Shown here: positions 19,561 to 24,937 of the stretch, in pieces
Layout of the letters: each line of letters starts with the position of its first letter
Numbering within the stretch: the first letter of the stretch is position 1
Virus record (IMG/VR): IMGVR_UViG_3300032322_001803
Span: 1-24,937 of that record
DNA length: 24,937 bases
Direction: 5' to 3' (one strand)
Source of the DNA: a virus
Program-made: the position numbers and the translations under genes
Notes under the pieces: generated by a model
Database searches by the model: none
The model's input: the letters and a program-made list of their open reading frames with translations, nothing else
What the model was told of the DNA's origin: nothing

Positions 19561-19646
19561 TAAGCCCTACACAGGTATTCCAAGCACTTTAGCCAGGGAA
19601 TATATAGAAGGGTAACTACTCCATCCCAAGGTCCTGTGTAGGGACT
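19561..19646 (-). ncRNA. Candidate small structured RNA, about 84 nt
   Basis: Both ends pair: CCCTACACAGG (19565-19575) and CCTGTGTAGGG (19633-19643) make a perfect 11-bp stem, extended by two pairs past a bulge at 19644. Inside, TATTCC (19576-19581) pairs with GGAATA (19597-19602), with a GGC/GCT pairing in its loop. On the minus strand a perfect TATAAT (19658-19653) ends 6 bp before 19646, the first paired base, so an independent transcript is predicted to begin there. No protein frame spans it. It is not a tRNA. The strand is inferred from the promoter; a processed mRNA end is the alternative. Confidence 0.5.
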
Positions 19647-19652
19647 ATTTAT

Positions 19653-19658
19653 ATTATA
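19653..19658 (-). promoter_or_regulatory. -10 element of the candidate ncRNA
   Basis: Leftward TATAAT immediately after the stop codon of the heat-shock gene, followed by 6 bp and then the start of the paired RNA element. The expected -35 (CTAAGT, 19676-19681) is weak. Confidence 0.4.
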
Positions 19659-20075
19659 CTACTTGATCTTAATAGACTTAGGCTTCTTTTCTTCTGGAAC
19701 GATTCTATCAATACTGATTGTTAGCATACCGTCCTTAAGTTCAGCACCAGTTACTTCCATATATTCTCCAAGAGCAAATGTGCGTGTAAACTTACGAGCA
19801 GCAATTCCCTTATGAACAACTTCAGCATCTGTTACCTCTACAAGTTCTCCCTTAATAACAAGAGATCCATTATCAACAGAAACATCAATGTCATCTTTTG
19901 AAAATCCTGCCACTGCAAGAGATAATTTATATGTATCTTCATCTAGTTTAAGAAGATCATATGGAGGGTAAGATTGAGAGTTTGTCCTGTGTGCATTATT
20001 TAGTCTGGATAACTCTCTATTCCAGCCAATAAAAAAGGGATCATTGAATAGATCCATAGTTAGGTTTGTTACCAT
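19659..20075 (-). CDS. Small heat-shock protein (Hsp20 / alpha-crystallin)
   Basis: 138 aa. An N-terminal FNDPFFIGWNREL arm precedes the alpha-crystallin domain: YKLSLAVAGFSKDDIDVSVD, GSLVIKGEL, AARKFTRTFALGE (with the conserved R-x-F-x-R-x-F-x-L-G), and GMLTISIDRIVP, ending in a basic KPKSIKIK where the IxI-like anchor (IKI) sits. sHsps hold unfolding proteins; phage copies may protect assembly or delay lysis stress. AAGGGG precedes the ATG inside a hairpin. Confidence 0.92.
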   Translation of the reverse strand: MVTNLTMDLFNDPFFIGWNRELSRLNNAHRTNSQSYPPYDLLKLDEDTYKLSLAVAGFSKDDIDVSVDNGSLVIKGELVEVTDAEVVHKGIAARKFTRTFALGEYMEVTGAELKDGMLTISIDRIVPEEKKPKSIKIK

Positions 20076-20076
20076 T

Positions 20077-20099
20077 TTATTCCCCTTTCAAGCGAATAA
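20077..20099 (-). promoter_or_regulatory. Hairpin around the ribosome site of the Hsp20 gene
   Basis: Leftward, TTATTC and GAATAA (20099-20094 and 20082-20077) form a 6-bp stem whose loop holds the AAAGGG part of the Shine-Dalgarno, 1 bp before the ATG. A second inverted repeat, TGTACC/GGTACA, lies just upstream in the same leader. Heat-shock genes often use RNA thermometers; this is a candidate. Confidence 0.35.
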
Positions 20100-20148
20100 G
20101 TTAATGTACCCCCTTTTGGCAGGTACAATACTATTATATCAAACTTTG

Positions 20149-20220
20149 TAGCCCTACAGAGAATTGAACTCTGCTCACCAAGATGAAAGCCTGGTATCCT
20201 GACCACTAGAAGATAGGGCC
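20149..20220 (-). tRNA. tRNA-Glu (TTC), second copy
   Basis: Acceptor GGCCCTA pairs with TAGGGCT, discriminator A at 20149. Anticodon stem CCAGG/CTTGG with loop CTTTCAT gives TTC. T arm AGAG-TTCAATT-CTCT. Same anticodon as 3648-3719 but a different body. Confidence 0.9.
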
Positions 20221-20221
20221 T

Positions 20222-20296
20222 TGGAGCGAAAGACGAGATTTGAACTCGCAACATCTACCTTGGCAAGGTAGTACTCTACCATTGAGTTACTTTCGC
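20222..20296 (-). tRNA. tRNA-Gly (GCC)
   Basis: Acceptor GCGAAAG (20296-20290) pairs with CTTTCGC, discriminator T at 20225 and an encoded CCA at 20224-20222. Anticodon stem CTACC/GGTAG with loop TTGCCAA gives GCC. Outside the anticodon arm it nearly matches the plus-strand tRNA-Gly(TCC). Confidence 0.9.
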
Positions 20297-20305
20297 AACA
20301 TTATT

Positions 20306-20920
20306 TTATGGTTTTACCCAAATACCTAAAAGTTCTCTAAGTTTATTAATTTTTGCAGTTAATAAACGAAGATTTTTAAAAGCAACTTCTGTTGAAATTT
20401 CAAGAAAAGACTTTCTTTCATCAAAAGTTAATGACTCATTGCCATCAATTGTTGTAACTGAAACTGTTGCTCCAACATCTGATTTTGGTTCAATTTCTTT
20501 TTCTACATTCAATAAACTATCACCAAGCGTATCTTCATATTTAAATTCATATGCACTTCCATTGACTGTAGCGATAGTAGAACCAACAATATTATTATTT
20601 TCATCGTATTCAATTTCTGAACGTGTAATAGGAATATTTCTATTTACAGTGAAAGTTCCATCTTGAGAATACGTTGCAGTTCCAGGACCATTCCAATATC
20701 CACCACGATTCTCACCTGTTACGGGATCGGCTGCTACTTGAAGAACGACCTTGTTTCCACCAAATTCACCACTAGCGCAAGCACTTCCACAAACAATAAT
20801 GTTTGTTACATTTCCATTTGCATCAAGAACTGCATAAGTTGGATCTGCATTTGCAATTGAAACATTTAAAGTTAATAGTGCTGAAACAAATAATGTAACG
20901 AATTTTACTTTATTTTTCAT
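20306..20920 (-). CDS. Secreted protein with signal peptide, 204 aa
   Basis: A Sec signal peptide (MKNKVKFVTLFVSALLTLNV then ANADP, cleavage likely after ANA) is followed by YAVLDANGNVTNIIVCGSAC, a beta-rich body and a C-terminal helical region KNLRLLTAKINKLRELLGI. I recall the YAVLDxxGNVTNIIVC start from virus-borne exported proteins in freshwater metagenomes. A cysteine pair (VCGSAC) may form a disulfide. AAAGGAG precedes the ATG. Possibly a surface or superinfection factor. Confidence 0.75.
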   Translation of the reverse strand: MKNKVKFVTLFVSALLTLNVSIANADPTYAVLDANGNVTNIIVCGSACASGEFGGNKVVLQVAADPVTGENRGGYWNGPGTATYSQDGTFTVNRNIPITRSEIEYDENNNIVGSTIATVNGSAYEFKYEDTLGDSLLNVEKEIEPKSDVGATVSVTTIDGNESLTFDERKSFLEISTEVAFKNLRLLTAKINKLRELLGIWVKP

Positions 20921-20922
20921 TT

Positions 20923-21138
20923 TTACTCCTTTATTTTAAATACAACTTGACATGGGTCTCCACCTGATTCCCACTCTTCTTGCTCTTCTTCGCTCATGTA
21001 TGGATCGCCATCATGAGTATTACAGAACGGTTCTGTTATCCATCCCCGCTCAATTCCGTTATTAATCCAGATTTCAAACTCTTTGTCTTCAGACTCTTTG
21101 TTTTGAATATCCTTTAGTATTTCTTCAAACTCTTCCAT
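20923..21138 (-). CDS. Acidic small protein, 71 aa
   Basis: 71 residues, strongly acidic, with WINNGIERGWITEPFCNTHD followed by GDPYMSEEEQEEWESGGDPC. The phrase WITEPFCNTHDGxPxM...EEWExGGDPC is familiar from actinophage hypothetical proteins. Two cysteines and a histidine could bind metal. The start is fixed by a promoter with TTGACG, 17 bp, TATACT and 6 bp to the ATG. Confidence 0.75.
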   Translation of the reverse strand: MEEFEEILKDIQNKESEDKEFEIWINNGIERGWITEPFCNTHDGDPYMSEEEQEEWESGGDPCQVVFKIKE

Positions 21139-21144
21139 ACTATA

Positions 21145-21173
21145 AGTATAGCCTTAAATGCTTACTACGTCAA
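21145..21173 (-). promoter_or_regulatory. Promoter of the gene starting at 21138 (leaderless type)
   Basis: Leftward TTGACG (21173-21168), 17-bp spacer, TATACT (21150-21145), then 6 bp to the ATG at 21138. It lies within the 3' end of the protease gene and its -35 is coding there. No Shine-Dalgarno precedes the ATG. Confidence 0.7.
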
Positions 21174-21678
21174 CTGGACCCATGCATGATGGGTTAAATT
21201 TAATTGCTGCATTTACTGCAGATACAACTCTATTTCTTGCATTTTTTTGTTTATCTGTTGCATATAATACTCCGTATGCATACTCAGACCCAGAACCCAT
21301 TGCTAAGTAGTCAATTGTGTATTTAGATAAAGACATATCTACAGAACTATGTTCATATATTTGTCCACGAACAGCAATAATTAAACCAAGATCGCCTTCT
21401 TTTGATGTATCAACCCAAAAATCATTATAAAATTCTCTAAGTTCTTTAATAAATCTAGTTTGCATAAACTTATCAGTATCTTTAATGTTTGGTGCTGATG
21501 GTTTAAAGTTATAACGGATTCTTTCTCCGTCCATTGAACCAGCATAACCAATTAAATATGGACCAATTTTCCAAACTTTTGGGGCATCAAGTGCTAATAT
21601 AGTTCCATCATCGCTAGCACCACGATCACCAGCCATGTATATCTTATCTTCATGGCGAACCACGGCAATACAAGTCAT
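21154..21678 (-). CDS. Proteasome/HslV-like Ntn-hydrolase
   Basis: 174 aa beginning MTCIAVVRHEDKIYMAGDRG followed by APKVWKIGPYLIGYAGSMDG. The Thr at position 2 after the initiator Met, the AGDRGAS strand with Asp17/18, and the lysine of PKVWKIG match the catalytic Thr1/Asp17/Lys33 set of proteasome beta and HslV proteins. SGSEYAYGVL near residue 133 matches the GSG(S)xxA element. Relatives occur in actinophages as predicted proteases. GGAGGGG lies before the ATG and a strong promoter upstream. Confidence 0.8.
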   Translation of the reverse strand: MTCIAVVRHEDKIYMAGDRGASDDGTILALDAPKVWKIGPYLIGYAGSMDGERIRYNFKPSAPNIKDTDKFMQTRFIKELREFYNDFWVDTSKEGDLGLIIAVRGQIYEHSSVDMSLSKYTIDYLAMGSGSEYAYGVLYATDKQKNARNRVVSAVNAAIKFNPSCMGPVDVVSI

Positions 21679-21699
21679 TAGGATACCCCTCCGAAATAC

Positions 21700-21737
21700 G
21701 GTATATTTAGTATACCAGCAAAACTTTAAAGGGTCAA
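21700..21737 (-). promoter_or_regulatory. Promoter with overlapping palindrome, protease gene
   Basis: Leftward TTGACC (21737-21732), 17-bp spacer, TATACT (21714-21709). The -10 lies inside the inverted repeat GGTATA-TTTAG-TATACC (21700-21716), a candidate operator. The transcript would have a leader of about 25 nt carrying GGAGGGG, so this promoter is not leaderless. Confidence 0.65.
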
Positions 21738-21742
21738 GCAGG

Positions 21743-22318
21743 TTATTTTATATTTTGACCACAAGTTGGGCATGTTTTTGCCTTACTTGTAGATTTTTTG
21801 GCAGTAGACTGGGCTGCTGAACCAAACTTAGGTCGCCCAAAACCAACGATTGAGATTAAAACTCCAGCCTTATTTTTCTTATAGGCACGTAGTTGTTTAC
21901 AAACCTCTCCACCATTTCTTTGGCTTCCAGACTTTTTTGAAGAAGTATTTCCTTCAATACACCAAACAGTTCCATCTTCATTATCTTTTACAACAATACC
22001 TACGTGACTAATACGATCAACGCCATCTGAAGGGAAATCAAAATAGGCTATATCTCCTGGCTCTGGATCTGCTATATCAACATCAATCCATTGACCAGCC
22101 TTTTTAAATGCTGCTGCTCCACTGGGTGTGTAAACTGTATTGGGAATTTTTACCCCCGCTTCATTCCCACACCAGTTTACGAAACTTCCGCACCATGGTT
22201 GAAAGTTAGCCTTTGTGTAAGCGCCATACTTTGTTTCGTTATCTTTTGGACCCTCAATGACTCCAATTTCTGCTTTTGCAACTTCAATTAAACGTTCTGC
22301 TGTACCTTGATCTGCCAT
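21743..22318 (-). CDS. Endolysin with CHAP amidase/peptidase domain
   Basis: 191 aa. The N-terminal CHAP domain has the catalytic Cys43 in PWCGSFVNWC, EPGDIAYFDFP (86-96), His105 in RISHVGIVV and the third polar residue in CIEGNTSS. It cleaves peptidoglycan amide or cross-bridge bonds at lysis. The C terminus is a linker then TCPTCGQNIK (C183/C186), half of a zinc ribbon that may aid wall binding or oligomerisation. No signal peptide, so release through a holin is expected; holin-like genes lie upstream (22321) and at 12270. Confidence 0.92.
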   Translation of the reverse strand: MADQGTAERLIEVAKAEIGVIEGPKDNETKYGAYTKANFQPWCGSFVNWCGNEAGVKIPNTVYTPSGAAAFKKAGQWIDVDIADPEPGDIAYFDFPSDGVDRISHVGIVVKDNEDGTVWCIEGNTSSKKSGSQRNGGEVCKQLRAYKKNKAGVLISIVGFGRPKFGSAAQSTAKKSTSKAKTCPTCGQNIK

Positions 22319-22320
22319 TT

Positions 22321-22725
22321 TTATTTATCCCAATCTGTGTCAACTGGTTGTTCTTCTGGCATTGCACCATCTGGTTTTGCTGCCAAACGTGCTGCTGTGG
22401 CATCAATTTCTGCTTCTAATTTTTTATCTGCTTGTGTATTTTTAGCATCTACTTCTTTATTGGTAATTTGTGCAGCCATAATATCTTTTGCACCGTCTCT
22501 ACCAATTAAAATACCAGCAAGTGTTCCAGTAATAAATGTTGCAACTGATGACAAAACATTGAAAAACATTTTATCGTTTTCTGATTGTGCACCAATAGGT
22601 TGTGTTACAAAAACAAGGGCATATAAAATACCCATAGTTGTAAATAATAAAATTGTTCCTAATGTTAGACCAAGAAAGAACTTTAATCTTGCATCTAACT
22701 CATCTGAAGTATATTTTTGTTTCAT
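22321..22725 (-). CDS. Holin-like membrane protein, 134 aa
   Basis: An N-terminal charged part (KQKYTSDELDARLKFFLG) leads into two hydrophobic segments (LTLGTILLFTTMGILYALVF and VLSSVATFITGTLAGILIG), then a charged helical tail ending EEQPVDTDWDK. Two transmembrane helices beside a lysin gene suit a class II-type holin or antiholin. Overlaps the lipoprotein gene by 4 bp, 2 bp from the endolysin gene. Confidence 0.75.
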   Translation of the reverse strand: MKQKYTSDELDARLKFFLGLTLGTILLFTTMGILYALVFVTQPIGAQSENDKMFFNVLSSVATFITGTLAGILIGRDGAKDIMAAQITNKEVDAKNTQADKKLEAEIDATAARLAAKPDGAMPEEQPVDTDWDK

Positions 22726-22916
22726 TTTGTTACCTCTCTTGGATCAAAACCATAAATATCATTTATGCATTCTCCATATCCCAAACAAGTTGGTGGGTTG
22801 CATGACTCTTTATTCCAGTTTTCTGGATCTTGACACTCATAACGATACTTGTTAGCACATCCAGTCAAGGATAAGGCTAATAGTGATATAACTAGTAGGC
22901 TACGAAGGGTTTTCAT
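22722..22916 (-). CDS. Small lipoprotein, 64 aa
   Basis: A signal peptide MKTLRSLLVISLLALSLTGC with an LTGC lipobox would be diacylated at the cysteine after cleavage. The mature part is cysteine-rich (YRYECQDPENWNKESCNPPT then CLGYGECIND). The ATG at 22916 has TATAAT ending 7 bp upstream; an in-frame ATG at 22925 would add three residues. Surface lipoproteins in phages may block superinfection or belong to the lysis cassette. Confidence 0.85.
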   Translation of the reverse strand: MKTLRSLLVISLLALSLTGCANKYRYECQDPENWNKESCNPPTCLGYGECINDIYGFDPREVTK

Positions 22917-22940
22917 ACCCTCCATTATACTATACTATTA

Positions 22941-23117
22941 CTATTCGTCTTCTTTACGGATTCCTATGGTTGCAAACCATATGGCTACTGATGCTAGGGT
23001 TACATACCCAACCACCGTCTTTGCGCTACCCTCTAAAACCACCCATGCTACAAAGAAGCCAAGAAATGTAAAGTTTTCATTAAGGATTGCTAAACCCCAT
23101 TCTTTCAACTTTTTCAT
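22941..23117 (-). CDS. Small two-helix membrane protein, 58 aa
   Basis: MKKLKEWGLAILNENFTFLG leads to two transmembrane helices (FLGFFVAWVVLEG and VGYVTLASVAIWFAT) and a charged end IRKEDE. GAAGGAG lies just before the ATG, and the stop of the tail-fibre-type gene is at 23120. It is another small lysis-region membrane protein, possibly holin-like. Confidence 0.7.
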   Translation of the reverse strand: MKKLKEWGLAILNENFTFLGFFVAWVVLEGSAKTVVGYVTLASVAIWFATIGIRKEDE

Positions 23118-23119
23118 TT

Positions 23120-24937
23120 TTATCTCCTTCTCCTAGGTGCAGTAGCAACAATTATTTGACCAGCGATAATTGTTACAACCACAATATCTTCTGCTTTTTC
23201 ACGTTCTGGAATAGACATATCAGCACCCATATTAAGTAGGGCTTTACCTAACTCACATTTTTGCTCTTCTGTCAAACCTTCAATTGCTTCATCTGGATTA
23301 AAACAAGCAGCAATTGCTCCTGCCAGCGCTGCTGGACTTTCTAATACAAGGAGGGCAGATGCTATTTCTGCTTGAATAACTACTGGATTACCGTTTGCAT
23401 CTTCTCTTACCTCTACTGGAATTGTAGGAGGAAGATCACGATATTCAAGTCCCGCTGCTTCTATGTTGGCAGCAGTTACAGGTGCTCCTTCTGCTGATTC
23501 TACCAATACATCTGCAACTAAATCTTTTTCTGCTAAAGTAAATTTGCCGTCTTCAGATAAGGCTTCAGATAAATTAACAACTTCTGCATTTGTTATTTCT
23601 CCATCTGCAGAAAGCATTTCTGTAATAAATTCTGCTTCTGCTTCTGTTAATCCGCCCTCTGATAAAGATTCAGATACTTCAGCAGCAATCTCTGCAGATA
23701 CTTCTCCGCCTTCAGCAATTGCTTCTAGTACGGCAGAAATTTCAGATGCATCTAAACTGCTATCGCTAATTAAATCAGTAACAACCTCTTGAATATCTTC
23801 TACAGAAAGATTTGCACCGCTTTCTGATATTTCTTCAATAGAAACTTCACTTTCTTCAAATACAGCCTCTGCTTCTTCTGTAGGAGTATCAACTGGTTCT
23901 GTGTCTATTGGCTCTGTATCAATTGGTTCTGTATCTATAGGTTCTGTATCAATTGGTTCTGTATCTATAGGTTCTGTATCAATTGGTTCTGTATCTATAG
24001 GGGTTGTATCAACTGGCTCTGTATCAATTGGTTCTGTATCCACAGGGGTTGTATCTACAGGTTCTGTGTCTACAGGAGTTGTGTCAATAGGGGTTGTATC
24101 AACTGGAGTTGTATTTACAGGACCACTGCCATTTAAATTTGCACCTTGTGGTGCTGGTACAGAAATAACAGTATCAGTATATTGACTTACAGGTCCAGAC
24201 CAGTTAGCAACTCTAACAGTATAGGTAGCGCCTTCTGTCAAACCACTTAACTGAATAGATGCAGGAGCACCATCTGTATTATATGTTCCACCTTCGTATG
24301 GATTTTCTGCATCTGGATCATCTGTTATTACTTGATAGAACCAAGTGTTTGCTGTATATCCTTCAGGTAGAGATGGTGTAATAGTTGCGGTAGTTCCTGC
24401 AACAATTGGAGTTGAAATTATTGGGGCAGGGGTTGGAATGTTGTTATTAATTGCAGTAACTAGTTGACTTGATTTAGTGTTTAATGATGACTCAAGAGAT
24501 GTCTTTGTTGATACCGCTGAGTTTACCGTATTGGTTAAAGATGTAGTATTAATAGCATTTATATTAGATGTGTTTGTAGTATTTTGAGCAACTACTGGAG
24601 TAAGGCTTGAGTTTAATTGTGCAATAGTTGCATTTGCTGAGTCAACCGCTGCCTGAACTGTTTCTGTATTTGGGTCTACATACGGAGTAAATGCTGCACC
24701 TTGACTTATTTGTCCAGCAAAACCTGCTCCAACATTAGTATCTGTAATTGGAATGAGTGCACCGTTAGTTGTTTCTCTAACATTAAATCTCGCTTGATCT
24801 GGTATTGGTCCATTAGCAGTTACATTTGCCATCCATGCACCATCATTTGGATTTACATCAGCATTAAATCTTACCTGAACCATTTGAGTAGAAGCATCTT
24901 GTTGTGGAAATGGTCTTAAATCCCAAGCAATATCTAA
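23120..24937 (-). CDS. Tail-fibre-type protein, N-terminal part outside window
   Basis: The frame continues to the right edge, so the start is missing; 605 residues are present. Order: a beta-rich part (VRFNADVNPNDGAWMANVTA), a Ser/Thr/Asn helical stretch, a fibronectin type III-like domain (PEGYTANTWFYQVITDDP, LTEGATYTVRVANWSGP), fifteen pentapeptides of the type (V/I)DT(E/T)P at 23894-24118, six acidic 18-residue helical repeats, and a C-terminal Ala-rich domain with CFNPDEAIEGLTEEQKCELG ending in RRRR. This is a host-contact or fibre protein by layout; no enzymatic motif was seen. Confidence 0.78.
   Translation of the reverse strand, partial: LDIAWDLRPFPQQDASTQMVQVRFNADVNPNDGAWMANVTANGPIPDQARFNVRETTNGALIPITDTNVGAGFAGQISQGAAFTPYVDPNTETVQAAVDSANATIAQLNSSLTPVVAQNTTNTSNINAINTTSLTNTVNSAVSTKTSLESSLNTKSSQLVTAINNNIPTPAPIISTPIVAGTTATITPSLPEGYTANTWFYQVITDDPDAENPYEGGTYNTDGAPASIQLSGLTEGATYTVRVANWSGPVSQYTDTVISVPAPQGANLNGSGPVNTTPVDTTPIDTTPVDTEPVDTTPVDTEPIDTEPVDTTPIDTEPIDTEPIDTEPIDTEPIDTEPIDTEPIDTEPVDTPTEEAEAVFEESEVSIEEISESGANLSVEDIQEVVTDLISDSSLDASEISAVLEAIAEGGEVSAEIAAEVSESLSEGGLTEAEAEFITEMLSADGEITNAEVVNLSEALSEDGKFTLAEKDLVADVLVESAEGAPVTAANIEAAGLEYRDLPPTIPVEVREDANGNPVVIQAEIASALLVLESPAALAGAIAACFNPDEAIEGLTEEQKCELGKALLNMGADMSIPEREKAEDIVVVTIIAGQIIVATAPRRRR
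23495..23819 (-). repeat. 18-residue helical repeats, six units
   Basis: Residues 356-463 of the visible protein (numbered from the first visible Met) divide into about six units of 17-20 residues on the plan G/D-x-(I/L/V)-(T/S)-x-A-E-x-x-x-(V/I/L)-x-E-x-L-S-x: for example GLTEAEAEFITEMLSA and DGEITNAEVVNLSEALSE. Each starts with a DG or GG turn. Possibly a calcium- or helix-bundle-type spacer. Confidence 0.65.
23894..24118 (-). repeat. 15-bp coding tandem repeat, fifteen units
   Basis: A run of 15-bp units encoding (V/I)-(D/N)-T-(E/T)-P. Within it, a 30-bp super-period alternates IDTEP codons GATACAGAACCTATA and GATACAGAACCAATT over about seven units, which suggests recent expansion by slippage or unequal exchange. 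Confidence 0.9.

Noticed and set aside
19561-19646. tRNA or simple intrinsic terminator.
   Set aside because: The terminal stem is too long for a tRNA acceptor and there is no anticodon or T arm; the loop is far too large and no T-run follows for a terminator.
22307-22855. A 182-codon plus-strand frame.
   Set aside because: Antisense to the holin-like and lipoprotein genes, which have clear signal and membrane features.
23894-24118. CRISPR array.
   Set aside because: The repeats are contiguous 15-bp coding units with no unique spacers and no cas genes nearby.
23901-24185. A plus-strand frame of repeated S-(I/T)-G-(S/V)-V units.
   Set aside because: It is the antisense reading of the DTEPI tract; tandem repeats give open frames in several phases.
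1-24937. Integrase, attachment site, transposon or diversity-generating retroelement.
   Set aside because: No recombinase, transposase or reverse transcriptase motifs were found, and the repeats seen are either coding or in the gene-free region without a template/variable pair.

Overview
The window is AT-rich, densely packed, intronless DNA with hallmarks of a tailed bacteriophage of an actinobacterium: a CHAP-domain lysin, holin-like membrane proteins, a repeat-rich tail-fibre-type protein running off the right edge, two tRNA clusters, an HNH nuclease and very many tiny overlapping genes. The host assignment rests on a WhiB-family regulator, a DUF7455-type zinc protein, a DUF2061/XapX pair and small proteins of kinds I associate with actinophages. 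Low G+C suggests a virus of an aquatic, AT-leaning actinobacterium, but that is inference. No chromosomal housekeeping operon and no integrase were seen.

Layout. 1-144 is the tail of a gene entering from the left. 145-901 has no gene; it holds two clusters of a 7-bp word in opposite orientation around an AT-rich core, plus a long direct repeat, and looks like a replication or partition locus. From 902 to 10,798 all genes read rightward: a string of micro-proteins (27-84 aa, many with CxxC pairs) and a 2-oxoglutarate/Fe(II) oxygenase (902-3,407), four tRNAs (Met/CAT, Asn, Gly, Glu; 3,415-3,719), two more small genes, an A-type Fe-S carrier (4,051-4,380), then a block of glycan genes. From 24,937 back to 10,782 everything reads leftward: tail-fibre-type protein, small membrane protein, lipoprotein, holin-like protein, lysin, proteasome-like protease, secreted protein, tRNA-Gly and tRNA-Glu, small heat-shock protein, a candidate structured RNA, HNH nuclease, FmdB and DUF7455 zinc proteins, nuclease, thioredoxin, head-associated proteins, WhiB, a kinase/nucleotidyltransferase fusion, small membrane proteins, and two more glycan enzymes. 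The two gene arms converge and overlap by 17 bp near 10,790.

How the genes work together. Ten consecutive genes (4,380-12,201) encode a glycan-building kit: three GT-B or exostosin-like transferases, two GT-A transferases, a Stealth-type sugar-phosphate transferase, an NDP-sugar dehydratase/epimerase, two methyltransferases and a PIG-L/LmbE deacetylase. They could decorate virions or remodel the host surface; the Thr/Pro pentapeptide repeats of the tail-fibre-type protein are one possible acceptor.

Regulation. At least five genes (starts 902, 1139, 2038, 2769 and, on the minus strand, 21138) share the same promoter geometry: a -35 hexamer, exactly 17 bp, a -10 hexamer, exactly 6 bp, then ATG, with no Shine-Dalgarno. 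This predicts leaderless transcripts. The same 6-bp rule places the start of a candidate ncRNA exactly on the first paired base of a long terminal stem at 19,646. Small genes not visible as long reading frames were recovered by reading both strands, so the list is denser than a length-based gene call would give.
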